From Eubacterium sp. (GTDB lineage Bacteria > Bacillota_A > Clostridia > Lachnospirales > Lachnospiraceae): a stretch of 7,444 nt of DNA. The stretch lies in NCBI GenBank assembly GCA_017475785.1, contig JAFVEX010000048.1:1-7444 (forward strand), read 5' to 3'. The position numbers were made by a program, and so were the translations under genes. The notes beneath the pieces were generated by a model. It did no database searches. It was not told the origin of the DNA and saw only the letters and a program-made list of their open reading frames with translations. Below are positions 1 to 6,298 of the stretch, one piece after another. Within the stretch, counting starts at the first letter, position 1; every line of letters begins with the position of its first letter.

Positions 1-1
1 A

Positions 2-119
2 CCGCTCAGCTCCCGGGAGATTTTCCCGTCAAATGCGTCTAAATTTCTAGAAATACCTCCAGTATTCCTTCGAAATTTATCCTTTTTGGCGGAAAAATCT
101 CCTCGGGATCAGACCGGCT
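2..119. repeat. Long nested imperfect palindrome (possible intergenic repeat element)
   Basis: Two arms (about 12-56 and 62-107) face each other across a 5-base loop, CTCCA at 57-61. Perfectly paired blocks, from inside out, are AATAC 52-56 with GTATT 62-66, TAAATTTC 40-47 with GAAATTTA 72-79, GGAGATTTT 16-24 with AAAATCTCC 94-102, and CCCG 12-15 with CGGG 104-107. Weaker similarity continues to about 2 and 119. The arms are near-identical along their whole length, so this is a single long hairpin-forming unit and not a chance stem. No protein is apparent in it. From memory it resembles intergenic palindromes scattered in gut Firmicutes, but this could not be verified. It could also act as a terminator or structured RNA for a gene left of the window. 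Confidence 0.6.
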
Positions 120-180
120 CGAATTAATCAGTGTTTCCTTATGAAATAACTATACAGCAAAAAGCTCCGGATGTAAATAT

Positions 181-197
181 AAAATGAAACGATTCAT
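181..197. promoter_or_regulatory. LacI-family operator-like site, upstream copy
   Basis: The 17-base sequence AAAATGAAACGATTCAT occurs here and again at 315-331. Its core ATGAA-ACGA-TTCAT (184-197) is a near-palindrome with a central CG flanked by AA and TT, the pattern of operators bound by LacI/GalR-family sugar repressors. It sits far upstream of the candidate promoters, as an auxiliary operator would. No LacI-type gene is in the window, so the regulator is unknown. Confidence 0.5.
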
Positions 198-231
198 GCT
201 TGTGAAATAAGACAAAAAAGGAGCATAGAAA

Positions 232-260
232 TTGGCAATATTGGCTAAAAATGCGATTAT
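232..260 (+). promoter_or_regulatory. Candidate promoter P1 of the sugar operon
   Basis: TTGGCA at 232-237 resembles a -35 box. After a 17-base spacer, GATTAT at 255-260 matches four of six -10 positions. The -10 element lies inside the inverted repeat at 251-267, so a protein bound there would block it. This is weaker than the promoter at 274-304 and may be secondary. Confidence 0.3.
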
Positions 261-267
261 ATCGCAT
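251..267. promoter_or_regulatory. Perfect 7+3+7 inverted repeat, possible operator
   Basis: ATGCGAT (251-257), spacer TAT and ATCGCAT (261-267) form a perfect dyad. It differs in sequence from the LacI-like repeats and is flanked by copies of ATTGGC at 231-236, 240-245 and 273-278, the last two extending to ATTGGCTA. Its place between the two candidate promoters suggests a binding site for a dimeric regulator. A short RNA hairpin from P1 is the alternative. Confidence 0.4.
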
Positions 268-273
268 AAATGA

Positions 274-304
274 TTGGCTAGATGCAGGAGAAAATGTATA
301 TAAT
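274..304 (+). promoter_or_regulatory. Candidate main promoter P2 of the sugar operon
   Basis: A consensus -10 box TATAAT lies at 299-304, with an overlapping TATATA at 297-302. TTGGCT at 274-279 is a -35-like element, 17 bases before TATATA or 19 before TATAAT. Transcription would start near 310-312, just before the operator-like copy at 315-331 and about 35 bases before the start codon at 347. That arrangement is classical for repression at the promoter. Confidence 0.5.
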
Positions 305-314
305 AATAGCATGA

Positions 315-331
315 AAAATGAAACGATTCAT
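315..331. promoter_or_regulatory. LacI-family operator-like site, promoter-proximal copy
   Basis: This is an exact second copy of the 17 bases at 181-197, with core ATGAAACGATTCAT at 318-331. It begins about a dozen bases after the TATAAT box, so a bound repressor would cover the transcription start. The two copies are 134 bases apart, a distance at which two operators could be joined by a DNA loop. The repressor itself is not encoded in this window. Confidence 0.55.
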
Positions 332-346
332 TTTGCGGAGGTGAAT

Positions 347-1294
347 ATGGAAAAGAGTACAGGCAAGCGTTTATTAAAAAGAAGGACGGTTGTTTCAGAA
401 CGTCCGCTGACAAGGCAGATTGCAGACAACTGGCAATTGTATGTGATGCTGCTGATCCCGCTGGTTCTGACCATTGTTTATAAGTATATTCCGATGGTCG
501 GTATTCAGATTGCATTTCGTGATTACAGGGCGAGCCGTGGTATGTTCGGCAGCGAATGGGTCGGACTGAAGTGGTTTGCCCGCTTCTTCAGCAGCCCGAA
601 CTGCCTGCGCATGATTAAGAATACTTTCTTACTTAGCCTGTACAGTCTGCTCTGGAGTTTTCCGATTCCGATCATTCTCGCGCTGGCGCTGAATCAGCTG
701 CGTTTTAAGCGGTTCAGAACCACGGTGCAGACGATCCTGTACGCACCGCATTTTATTTCAATCATGGTTGTCTGCGGTATGCTTCACATATTCCTGAGTC
801 CGTCAGGCGGACTGGTGAACCTGCTGCTTGGAACCAACATTGATTTTCTGTCTGAAGCAAGCGCATTCCGGACGATCTATATCGCCTCCGGAATATGGCA
901 GGACGCAGGATGGGGCATCATCATCTATATGGCCACGCTTGCGGGCATCGACGCATCACTTTACGAAGCAGCGAAGATCGACGGCGCAAGCATGTTCCAG
1001 CGCATCAGAAATATCGATCTTCCGGCACTGATCCCGATGATCGTGCTGATGCTGATCATGAGCGCCGGAAATCTGATGAGCATCGGATTCGAGAAGGTGT
1101 GGCTGCTGCAGACCGACCTGAACAAAGCGACGAGTGATGTCATGGCTGTCTATGTGTATCAGCAGGGTATTGAACATGCCAAGTACAGTTACGCAACAGC
1201 GGTAGGACTGTTTACAACGCTGATCAATATTGTTCTGCTGATCGTAGTAAACCGGCTGGCAAAAAAGATTTCCGACGACGTCAGCTTTGTATAG
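347..1294 (+). CDS. CUT1 ABC transporter permease, LplB type
   Basis: This 315-residue inner-membrane protein is the first transmembrane subunit of a carbohydrate ABC importer. A basic cytoplasmic N-terminus precedes hydrophobic segments near residues 31-50, 92-115, 130-150, 176-198, 227-247 and 284-302. The ABC-ATPase docking loop (EAA motif) starts at residue 207 as EAAKIDGASMFQRI, with its conserved glycine at 213. Length and motif match the LplB/polysaccharide permease group of Firmicutes. The start at 347 is chosen because GGAGGT (337-342) lies just before it. An in-frame ATG at 251 would add 32 non-family residues encoded by promoter DNA. It is the first gene of the operon and its stop overlaps the next ribosome binding site. 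The substrate is inferred from the GH32 gene downstream. No ATPase gene is present. Confidence 0.93.
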   Translation: MEKSTGKRLLKRRTVVSERPLTRQIADNWQLYVMLLIPLVLTIVYKYIPMVGIQIAFRDYRASRGMFGSEWVGLKWFARFFSSPNCLRMIKNTFLLSLYSLLWSFPIPIILALALNQLRFKRFRTTVQTILYAPHFISIMVVCGMLHIFLSPSGGLVNLLLGTNIDFLSEASAFRTIYIASGIWQDAGWGIIIYMATLAGIDASLYEAAKIDGASMFQRIRNIDLPALIPMIVLMLIMSAGNLMSIGFEKVWLLQTDLNKATSDVMAVYVYQQGIEHAKYSYATAVGLFTTLINIVLLIVVNRLAKKISDDVSFV

Positions 1295-1304
1295 GAGGTG
1301 CCGT

Positions 1305-2207
1305 ATGAACACAACGACAAAAAAACCGCGCGGGATGTCCGAGCGGACAAGCGATATTATTCTGGTTGTATTCAGTCTGCTGATGGCGTTTCTGATCGCC
1401 TATCCGCTCTATTACGTCCTGGTTGCATCGGTATCCAATCCCTACGACGTATATGCGGGAAAGACATTCCTGCTGCCGAGCGGCTTTACGCTGGAAGGAT
1501 ATAAAGCAGTATTTGCGGATAACAATCTGCTGACCGGCTTCCTGAACAGTATTAAATACACGGTGATCGGAGCGATTTTCTCCGTCGTCATGATTTATCT
1601 GTCAGCGTACCCGCTGAGTGTCAAAAAACTGCCGGGAAGAAAGCTGTTCAGCATCCTGTTTGTCATCACGATGTACTTCGGCGGCGGACTGATCCCGACT
1701 TACCTGGTAGTTAAGAACACACATCTGATCAATACCATCTGGGCAATGTTCCTGCCGGGCGGCGTAGCAGTCGGAAACATGATTATCGTGCGAAACTATT
1801 TTGAGAACAGTATTCCGAAAGAAATGATCGAGGCGGCAAAGATCGACGGGTGCAGCAACTGGCAGACATTCTCGCGGATTGTCGTACCGCTGAGCAAGCC
1901 GATCATGGCGGTCATGGTTGTTTACAGCATGGTTGCGTACTGGAACGACTGGTTTACAGCGCTGATTTATCTTCCGGGATCAGATAAGGCACCGCTTCCG
2001 CTGGTGTTGCGCAATATTCTGATCAAGAGCTCTGTCACGGCCGCGCAGGCAAGCACGATCTCGGGCGGGTATGCGGAGCTGAACAAGCTGACAGAGATGA
2101 TCAAGTTTTCGTCTATTATTGTAGCAGCGCTCCCGATGCTCATTATCTATCCGTTTGTACAGAAATACTTTGAGCAGGGAATGATGGCAGGCGCAGTCAA
2201 GGGATAA
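1305..2207 (+). CDS. CUT1 ABC transporter permease, YtcP type
   Basis: This 300-residue protein is the second membrane subunit of the importer and pairs with the preceding permease. Hydrophobic segments lie near residues 17-42, 83-104, 115-137, 145-163, 200-222 and 268-285. The ATPase-docking EAA loop starts at about 176 as EAAKIDGCSNWQTF, followed by VVPLSKP. The C-terminus GMMAGAVKG is typical of the YtcP group. The start at 1305 is preferred over ATG 1287 because GGAGGT at 1294-1299 precedes it by five bases; the earlier start lies inside gene 1. That ribosome binding site overlaps the last base of the upstream stop codon, which indicates tight co-expression. In intact loci a sugar-binding lipoprotein gene follows; here only its remnants do. 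Confidence 0.93.
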   Translation: MNTTTKKPRGMSERTSDIILVVFSLLMAFLIAYPLYYVLVASVSNPYDVYAGKTFLLPSGFTLEGYKAVFADNNLLTGFLNSIKYTVIGAIFSVVMIYLSAYPLSVKKLPGRKLFSILFVITMYFGGGLIPTYLVVKNTHLINTIWAMFLPGGVAVGNMIIVRNYFENSIPKEMIEAAKIDGCSNWQTFSRIVVPLSKPIMAVMVVYSMVAYWNDWFTALIYLPGSDKAPLPLVLRNILIKSSVTAAQASTISGGYAELNKLTEMIKFSSIIVAALPMLIIYPFVQKYFEQGMMAGAVKG

Positions 2208-2226
2208 AGAGTGATCGGACCGTTAT

Positions 2227-2244
2227 GGGAGGAAGACAGAGATG
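2227..2244 (+). promoter_or_regulatory. Orphan ribosome binding site and start of the lost sugar-binding protein
   Basis: GGGAGGA (2227-2233) stands eight bases before ATG at 2242, a well-formed translation start exactly where the binding-protein gene should begin. Translation from it now gives only 23 residues (MKAGIRRQ...) and stops at TAA 2311-2313, because the following sequence is out of frame. Confidence 0.6.
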
Positions 2245-2404
2245 AAAGCAGGAATACGAAGGCAAATGGATCAAGGACGGCGGTCCTACAGACGAGGAGT
2301 GGGAGGCATATAAGAACACGCTCGTGAAGAAGTGCGGCATGGAGAAACTCAGGGATGCCTATCAGGGGGCATACGACCGGTATATTCAGAATGAAGAATC
2401 GTAA
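2242..2404 (+). pseudogene. Remnant of extracellular sugar-binding protein (LplA/YtcQ type), internal deletion
   Basis: In a frame different from the ATG at 2242, positions 2246-2404 encode 52 residues ending in YKNTLVKKCGMEKLRDAYQG and then AYDRYIQNEES before TAA. This has the form of the extreme C-terminus of CUT1 solute-binding proteins, which commonly end with a short helix and a (Q/G)AYDRY-like tail. It also lies where this operon type places its binding protein. Members are about 500-550 residues, so some 1.4-1.5 kb appears missing. The break is at or just after the start codon, near ATGAAA (2242-2247). No signal peptide, lipobox or sugar-binding domain remains. The start-codon frame and the tail frame differ by one base, so no in-frame mini-protein is made. 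An assembly collapse is the main alternative to a real deletion. Confidence 0.75.
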
Positions 2405-2993
2405 TGGTTTTTATCGACTTATGACACGGGTCTTTGACCTGATGCTGCTGAATCTGATGACAGCAGTCGGCTGCATTCCGGTAATTACAGGCGGTGCTGC
2501 CGCCGCCGGAATGCACAGCTGTCTGATTAAGATGCACCGCGGCGAAGATCCAGAAATCATCCGTACCTGGCGGAAGTCGTTTCGTGAAAATCTCCGTCAG
2601 GGTATGGTGCTCAGCATGATTGCCGCGTTGATCATTGCGGATCTCTATGCCGTGCGGCAGATGCCGGCCGGCCGCAGAGAAACCTTTGGCGGTATCGCAG
2701 CTGCGGCAGGGCTGGCCGCCGCAGCGGTTTTTTCGTATGTGTTTCCTTTTCTCGCGAGATACAGAGACACTGTCGGCGGAACCATCCGGAAATCCGCAGG
2801 ACTTGCACTGGTGTATTTTCCGAAGACAATCCTGATGCTGCTGATCGCGGCGGGAGCGTGTTTTCTGTACTGGTATTTCAATTTGTATATTCTGCCGGTC
2901 ATTCTTTTGTTCGGACTGAGCGGTCCTGCGTACCTGCAGATGCTTATCTATGACCCGATCTTTCAGAGACTTGAGAAGCAGGAGGAGGAATAA
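2391..2993 (+). CDS. DUF624 (YesL-like) membrane protein
   Basis: This 200-residue protein belongs to the DUF624 family of small integral membrane proteins that accompany CUT1 sugar transporters and glycosidases in Firmicutes. Its biochemical role is not established; an accessory transporter function is a common guess. The family N-terminus is clear: RVFDLMLLNLMTAVGCIPVI at residues 13-32, then the KM-HRGEDP loop and TWRKSFRENLRQG near 59-71. Hydrophobic segments lie near 15-37, 72-87, 100-121, 143-161 and 164-188. The start at 2391 fits the family and overlaps the binding-protein stop (2402-2404) by 14 bases. No clear Shine-Dalgarno precedes it, so translation was probably coupled to the upstream gene, a link now broken. 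The gene ends directly against the next start codon. Confidence 0.88.
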   Translation: MKNRNGFYRLMTRVFDLMLLNLMTAVGCIPVITGGAAAAGMHSCLIKMHRGEDPEIIRTWRKSFRENLRQGMVLSMIAALIIADLYAVRQMPAGRRETFGGIAAAAGLAAAAVFSYVFPFLARYRDTVGGTIRKSAGLALVYFPKTILMLLIAAGACFLYWYFNLYILPVILLFGLSGPAYLQMLIYDPIFQRLEKQEEE

Positions 2994-4513
2994 ATGACAG
3001 ATTTAAATATATCGCTGCAGCATGCAAGGAAATATGAGAGAGAAGCAGCAGGGCGCATTGAAGCGGAAGAACGCCCTGCGTTTCATTTTACGCCGCCCGC
3101 GGGCTGGATGAACGATCCGAACGGGTTTTCATACTATCAGGGAAAGTTTCACCTGTTTTTTCAATATTTTTTCCGTATTCATCCCACTGGGATAAGATGC
3201 ACTGGGGACATGCGGTCAGCGAAGATCTGATCCACTGGACATATCTGCCGGCTGTCATGGCTCCGGACCGGGCGTATGACAAAGACGGCTGCTACTCGGG
3301 GAGCGCGCTGGAGCTTCAGGACGGAAGGCAGCTGCTGCTGTATACTGGCGTCAGGATCGATCACGATGAGAACGGCGTGCAGAGTGAACATCAGGAGCAG
3401 TGCATAGCAGTCGGAGACGGAATGGACTATCAGAAATATCCGCTGAATCCGGTGATTGGCGGCGATATGCTGCCGCCGGACAGCAGCCGCGTTCATTTCC
3501 GCGATCCGAAGATGTGGGAAGAAAACGGCCAGATATACTGTCTTGCCGCAAACGCCCGCGCGTCGGATGGAAGCGGACGTCTTCTGATGTTCAGAAGCGA
3601 GGACGGGTTTAACTGGACCTTTGACAGGATACTCATTGAGAATGACAACCTGTATGGAAAAATGTGGGAGTGCCCTGACTACTTCCGTCTGGACGGGAAG
3701 GAAGTCATTGTTGTGAGCCCTCAGGATATGCTGCCGGAAGGACTGGAATTTCATAACGGAAACGGGACACTCTGCCTGATCGGGCGGACGGATGAAACAG
3801 GGAAGTTTGTGCCGGACAGCCTGCATTCGATTGATTATGGAATCGATTTTTATGCGCCTCAGACGATCATGACACCGGACGGCAGACGTGTCATGATCGG
3901 CTGGATGCAGAACTGGGATGCGTGCGCCATGCGCGGTCCGGAAGAACCCTGGGCAGGACAGATGTCGCTGCCGCGGGAGATTCATGTGCAGGATGGCAGG
4001 CTGTTCCAGAGACCGCTGCGCGAACTCGAACATCTGCGGAAAAACAGGATTGCCTACGATCACGTCGTTGTTTCTGACGAGGTTACGCTTGGGGGCGTAA
4101 GCGGGAGAATGGCGGATATTGAGATTACGCTGACACCTGCCGATAAAAAATACCTGTACCGCAGGTTTGATCTGTTTGTTGCGCAGGATGATGTTTACCG
4201 GACCGCGATCAGCTTTTTCCCGCAGGAATGTGTGCTGGAGATTGACCGGAAGTTTTCCGGGTCGAGAAGGGCGATCATGCACCGGAGGAAGTGTCAGACA
4301 GGAAGCAGAAAGGATGGAGTCATCCGTCTGCGTGTGATTCTGGACCGGTACAGTATTGAGGTCTTTATTAATGACGGAGAAAAGACCATGACGGCGACGA
4401 TATATACAGATCTCAGCGCGGACGGCATTTCTTTTTATGCTGACGGAACGGCCTATATGGACATCGTGAAATACGATCTTGAGGCAGAACGGATCATTTC
4501 ATTCGGGCGGTGA
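2994..4513 (+). pseudogene. GH32 beta-fructosidase (sucrose/fructan hydrolase), frameshifted
   Basis: The enzyme hydrolyses terminal beta-fructosyl bonds in sucrose or fructo-oligosaccharides. With no signal peptide it is cytoplasmic, acting on sugar imported by the operon's transporter. The start at 2994 follows GGAGGAGG (2981-2988) and abuts the DUF624 stop. The frame is broken near 3167-3173: the first part (2994-3230) has WMNDPNG with nucleophile Asp41, the second (readable from about 3173) has the rest. A -1 shift gives about 506 residues, normal for the family, with Trp-Asp-Lys-Met-His-Trp-Gly-His-Ala, FRDP (Asp171), WECP (acid/base Glu226), FYAPQ near 286-290, and a C-terminal beta-sandwich containing YSIEVFINDGE. 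Neither part alone has all three catalytic carboxylates. The lesion may be a homopolymer error, a mutation or a programmed frameshift. Confidence 0.9.
3167..3193 (+). other. Frameshift point: T6 run forming a -1 slippery heptamer plus hairpin
   Basis: The zero-frame codons read TAT TTT TTC, so 3167-3173 is T TTT TTC, a canonical X-XXY-YYZ slippery heptamer. Seven bases later ATCCC (3181-3185), loop ACT and GGGAT (3189-3193) form a 5-bp hairpin. A -1 slip resumes at CCG (3173-3175) and restores the conserved GH32 sequence. The family normally has one residue between QY and P here, which would need four T bases, so a two-base expansion of the run is equally consistent. Confidence 0.6.
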
Positions 4514-4535
4514 CTGGTTCTGTCCCCGCCCGTTT
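4504..4535 (+). terminator. Weak hairpin terminator at the end of the sugar operon
   Basis: CGGGCGG (4504-4510) pairs with CCGCCCG (4526-4532), continued inside by GAC (4512-4514) with GTC (4522-4524) around a seven-base loop. Three T bases follow. The stem includes the GH32 stop codon region. The T-tract is poor, so termination may be inefficient, but no better structure lies between the convergent genes. Confidence 0.35.
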
Positions 4536-4547
4536 CCTGCGCGTCAG

Positions 4548-5528
4548 TTAAGGCAGGTGTATCAGCCGGTTGTTAACCAGCATTGCGATGCGGAAGGTCA
4601 TGGCATCATCAAACCGCCTGATATCAAACCCTGTGAGATCGCGGATCTTTTCCAGACGATAGATCAGGGTGTTGCGGTGCAGGTACAGCGCTTTGGCAGT
4701 ATCAGTGATATTCAGGTTGTGGCTGAAGAAATAGTTGATCAGTGTCAGGCTGTCTGCATCGAGATCGCCCAGGGGATTGTGTTTGCCGAATGTTTCAGTG
4801 AGAAATGAGCGGCACAGATCAGGATCCAATGTATAAATCAGCCTGCCGAGCCCCAGCTTCTCATAGGAAATCACGTAATTGTCCGGTGTGAAGACCGAAC
4901 TGACAGACAGAGCGGTGACAGCCTCGCTGTATGCGCGTGTGAGTTCTCCAAGATGCGCGGCCGGCGCGCCGCAGGAGACGCGGACGGGTGTCAGAATTTC
5001 CGAACGGAGCGTATCGGCCAGTATCTGAGCCAGGCCGATTACCGTTTCACCGTCCGCCAGTTCGCGCACGACGACGAAACGAGTTCCGCTGACTGCAAAA
5101 TGGTGATTTCCAAATACTTTCGAAATAATCGCAGAGGTAATCTGCAGCGCGAGATCCATATCTTCTTCCGGAACTTCTGCCAGCAGGACTGCGCGCGACA
5201 TGTTGAAGTCAAGGTGCCGCTTCCTCGCTGCAGAGGCGAGGGATTCAGGCGCAACTCTGCCGGAGATGACATCCTGCAGAAAAAGGGTCTTGTCTTTTCT
5301 GGGCTTTGTCAGCGTCTCAATATGTTCCAGTTCGCGCAGAAGCAGCTGCCCGGCCATTTCGGCATTCGGACCCGATGTCTCCAGGACAGACGATCCGTCC
5401 GGCAGCTCAAAGCAGAAGCAGCCGTCATTCACATCGGCGGCTTTTTCTTTTCTTAAGATACGCATGGACGAACCTGTAATATCCCGGATATCTTTTATAA
5501 TCTGATTCAAAGCAGCCGGAGCAATCAT
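4548..5528 (-). CDS. CdaR/PucR-type transcriptional regulator
   Basis: This 326-residue cytoplasmic protein is a probable DNA-binding activator. The C-terminal helix-turn-helix of the PucR/CdaR class is unmistakable: residues 262-318 contain INYFFSHNLNITDTAKAL, then the signature HRNTLIYRLEKI and LTGFDIRRFDDA. A central region (about 105-215) fits the GGDEF-like domain of CdaR proteins, ending in SCGAPAAHLGELTRAYSEAV. The N-terminus (1-75) may be a ligand-sensing part but shows no clear sugar-diacid-recognition match. The start at 5528 is supported by AAGGAG (5541-5536) seven bases upstream. CdaR homologues respond to sugar acids or related metabolites; the ligand here is unknown. The gene converges with the sugar operon, so a regulatory link is possible but not shown. 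It lies 66 bases downstream of the phosphoesterase and may be co-transcribed with it. Confidence 0.88.
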   Translation of the reverse strand: MIAPAALNQIIKDIRDITGSSMRILRKEKAADVNDGCFCFELPDGSSVLETSGPNAEMAGQLLLRELEHIETLTKPRKDKTLFLQDVISGRVAPESLASAARKRHLDFNMSRAVLLAEVPEEDMDLALQITSAIISKVFGNHHFAVSGTRFVVVRELADGETVIGLAQILADTLRSEILTPVRVSCGAPAAHLGELTRAYSEAVTALSVSSVFTPDNYVISYEKLGLGRLIYTLDPDLCRSFLTETFGKHNPLGDLDADSLTLINYFFSHNLNITDTAKALYLHRNTLIYRLEKIRDLTGFDIRRFDDAMTFRIAMLVNNRLIHLP

Positions 5529-5594
5529 ATCTGGTCTCCTTGTAAAATATCATAAAAATTTCTTTGACGGCTGGATGAGTGAACATGTTCGTGC

Positions 5595-6263
5595 TCAAGA
5601 GTTCTTTTTGACTGACATATAAAGATCGTACAGAAACGACCCGGTTTTCCCCTGAGGCGGATGTGATTCCGCGCCGATTTCAAGAATGTGGGACTGGCAT
5701 GCGTTAATAATTACAGTCCCGCTTGTGTGGGTGCGCCGCCGCCGGAAGCTTCCGTATGCCCTGTGTACATGCCCGTGCACCATGTAGGCGGGGCACCAGT
5801 TTTCCAGCAGGTTATTGAAACAGTCAAAACCGCGGTGCGGCAGATCGTCCAGATCGCCCCAGCCTTTTGCAGGTGCGTGGGTGACTAAGAGGTCAAAGCC
5901 GTTGCGGAGGCGGATCTGCGGCGCCAGACGACGGATCCTGCCGCGCATCTGATTTTCCGAATACTGATCCATTCCCGGCTTATACCGCATGGATCCGCCG
6001 AGTCCGATAATCCGCAGCCCGCGGAAATCATAGATACTGTCTTCAATACAGGTGCATCCGCACGGCGGGTTATCGTCGTAATACCGGTCATGGTTGCCGC
6101 GAACATAGAGCAGCGGACGGTTGATCATGGTAACCAGAAACTGCAGATAATCCGGATCCAGATCCCCGCAGGAGATAATCAGATCAATCCCTTCCACGCG
6201 ACTCGGCGAATAATAGTCCCACAGGGCTTTATCCTCTGTGTCAGAAACAAGCAGAAGCTTCAT
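5595..6263 (-). CDS. Calcineurin-like metallophosphoesterase
   Basis: A 222-residue cytoplasmic metallophosphoesterase. The metal-binding blocks appear in order: VSDTE (Asp8, with Glu10 where most relatives have His), CGD (Asp34), GNHD (Asn57, His58), THAP (His129) and HGHVH (His163, His165, His167). Fold and length fit small bacterial phosphodiesterases of the YfcE-like kind, but no substrate can be assigned. The start ATG at 6263 is chosen because it puts the hydrophobic first strand MKLLLVSD at the N-terminus as in the family; its best ribosome site, AAAGGA near 6272-6277, is rather distant. An alternative GTG at 6302 overlaps the upstream stop codon by four bases (GTGA) and would add 13 residues. 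Either way it is tightly coupled to the BMP-family gene, suggesting a shared pathway. Confidence 0.87.
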   Translation of the reverse strand: MKLLLVSDTEDKALWDYYSPSRVEGIDLIISCGDLDPDYLQFLVTMINRPLLYVRGNHDRYYDDNPPCGCTCIEDSIYDFRGLRIIGLGGSMRYKPGMDQYSENQMRGRIRRLAPQIRLRNGFDLLVTHAPAKGWGDLDDLPHRGFDCFNNLLENWCPAYMVHGHVHRAYGSFRRRRTHTSGTVIINACQSHILEIGAESHPPQGKTGSFLYDLYMSVKKNS

Positions 6264-6298
6264 GCTTATGAAAAGATCCTTTCTGTGCCGCAATCCCG

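Noticed and set aside
2..127. A 41-codon open stretch on the + strand at the left edge, possibly a gene end.
   Set aside because: It coincides with the long palindrome, has no family-like sequence, and the palindrome explains the region better.
251..346. In-frame ATG at 251 that would add 32 residues to the first permease.
   Set aside because: The stretch contains the TATAAT box and operator-like sequence, has no ribosome site, and does not resemble permease N-termini; GGAGGT directly precedes ATG 347.
2355..2390. Earlier start of the DUF624 gene at 2355.
   Set aside because: The extra residues (MPIRGHTTGIFR) come from the out-of-frame binding-protein tail; family similarity starts at 2391.
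3179..4282. Long 367-residue open frame on the - strand opposite the GH32 gene.
   Set aside because: It lies wholly antisense to a well-conserved enzyme, is rich in Arg, His and Pro as expected for a shadow frame, and has no family signature or ribosome site.
4953..5456. Open frame of 167 residues on the + strand across the regulator gene.
   Set aside because: It is antisense to the CdaR-type coding sequence and has no recognisable domain.
5549..5577. A TATGAT -10-like box on the - strand just before the regulator gene.
   Set aside because: No -35-like hexamer exists at 16-19 bases spacing and the leader would be only about 14 bases; too weak to list as a promoter.
5581..5590. Palindrome GAACATGTTC as a possible LexA/SOS box.
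   Set aside because: The half-sites are two bases apart, not four as in Bacillota SOS boxes, and it lies at the end of the phosphoesterase gene away from a convincing promoter.
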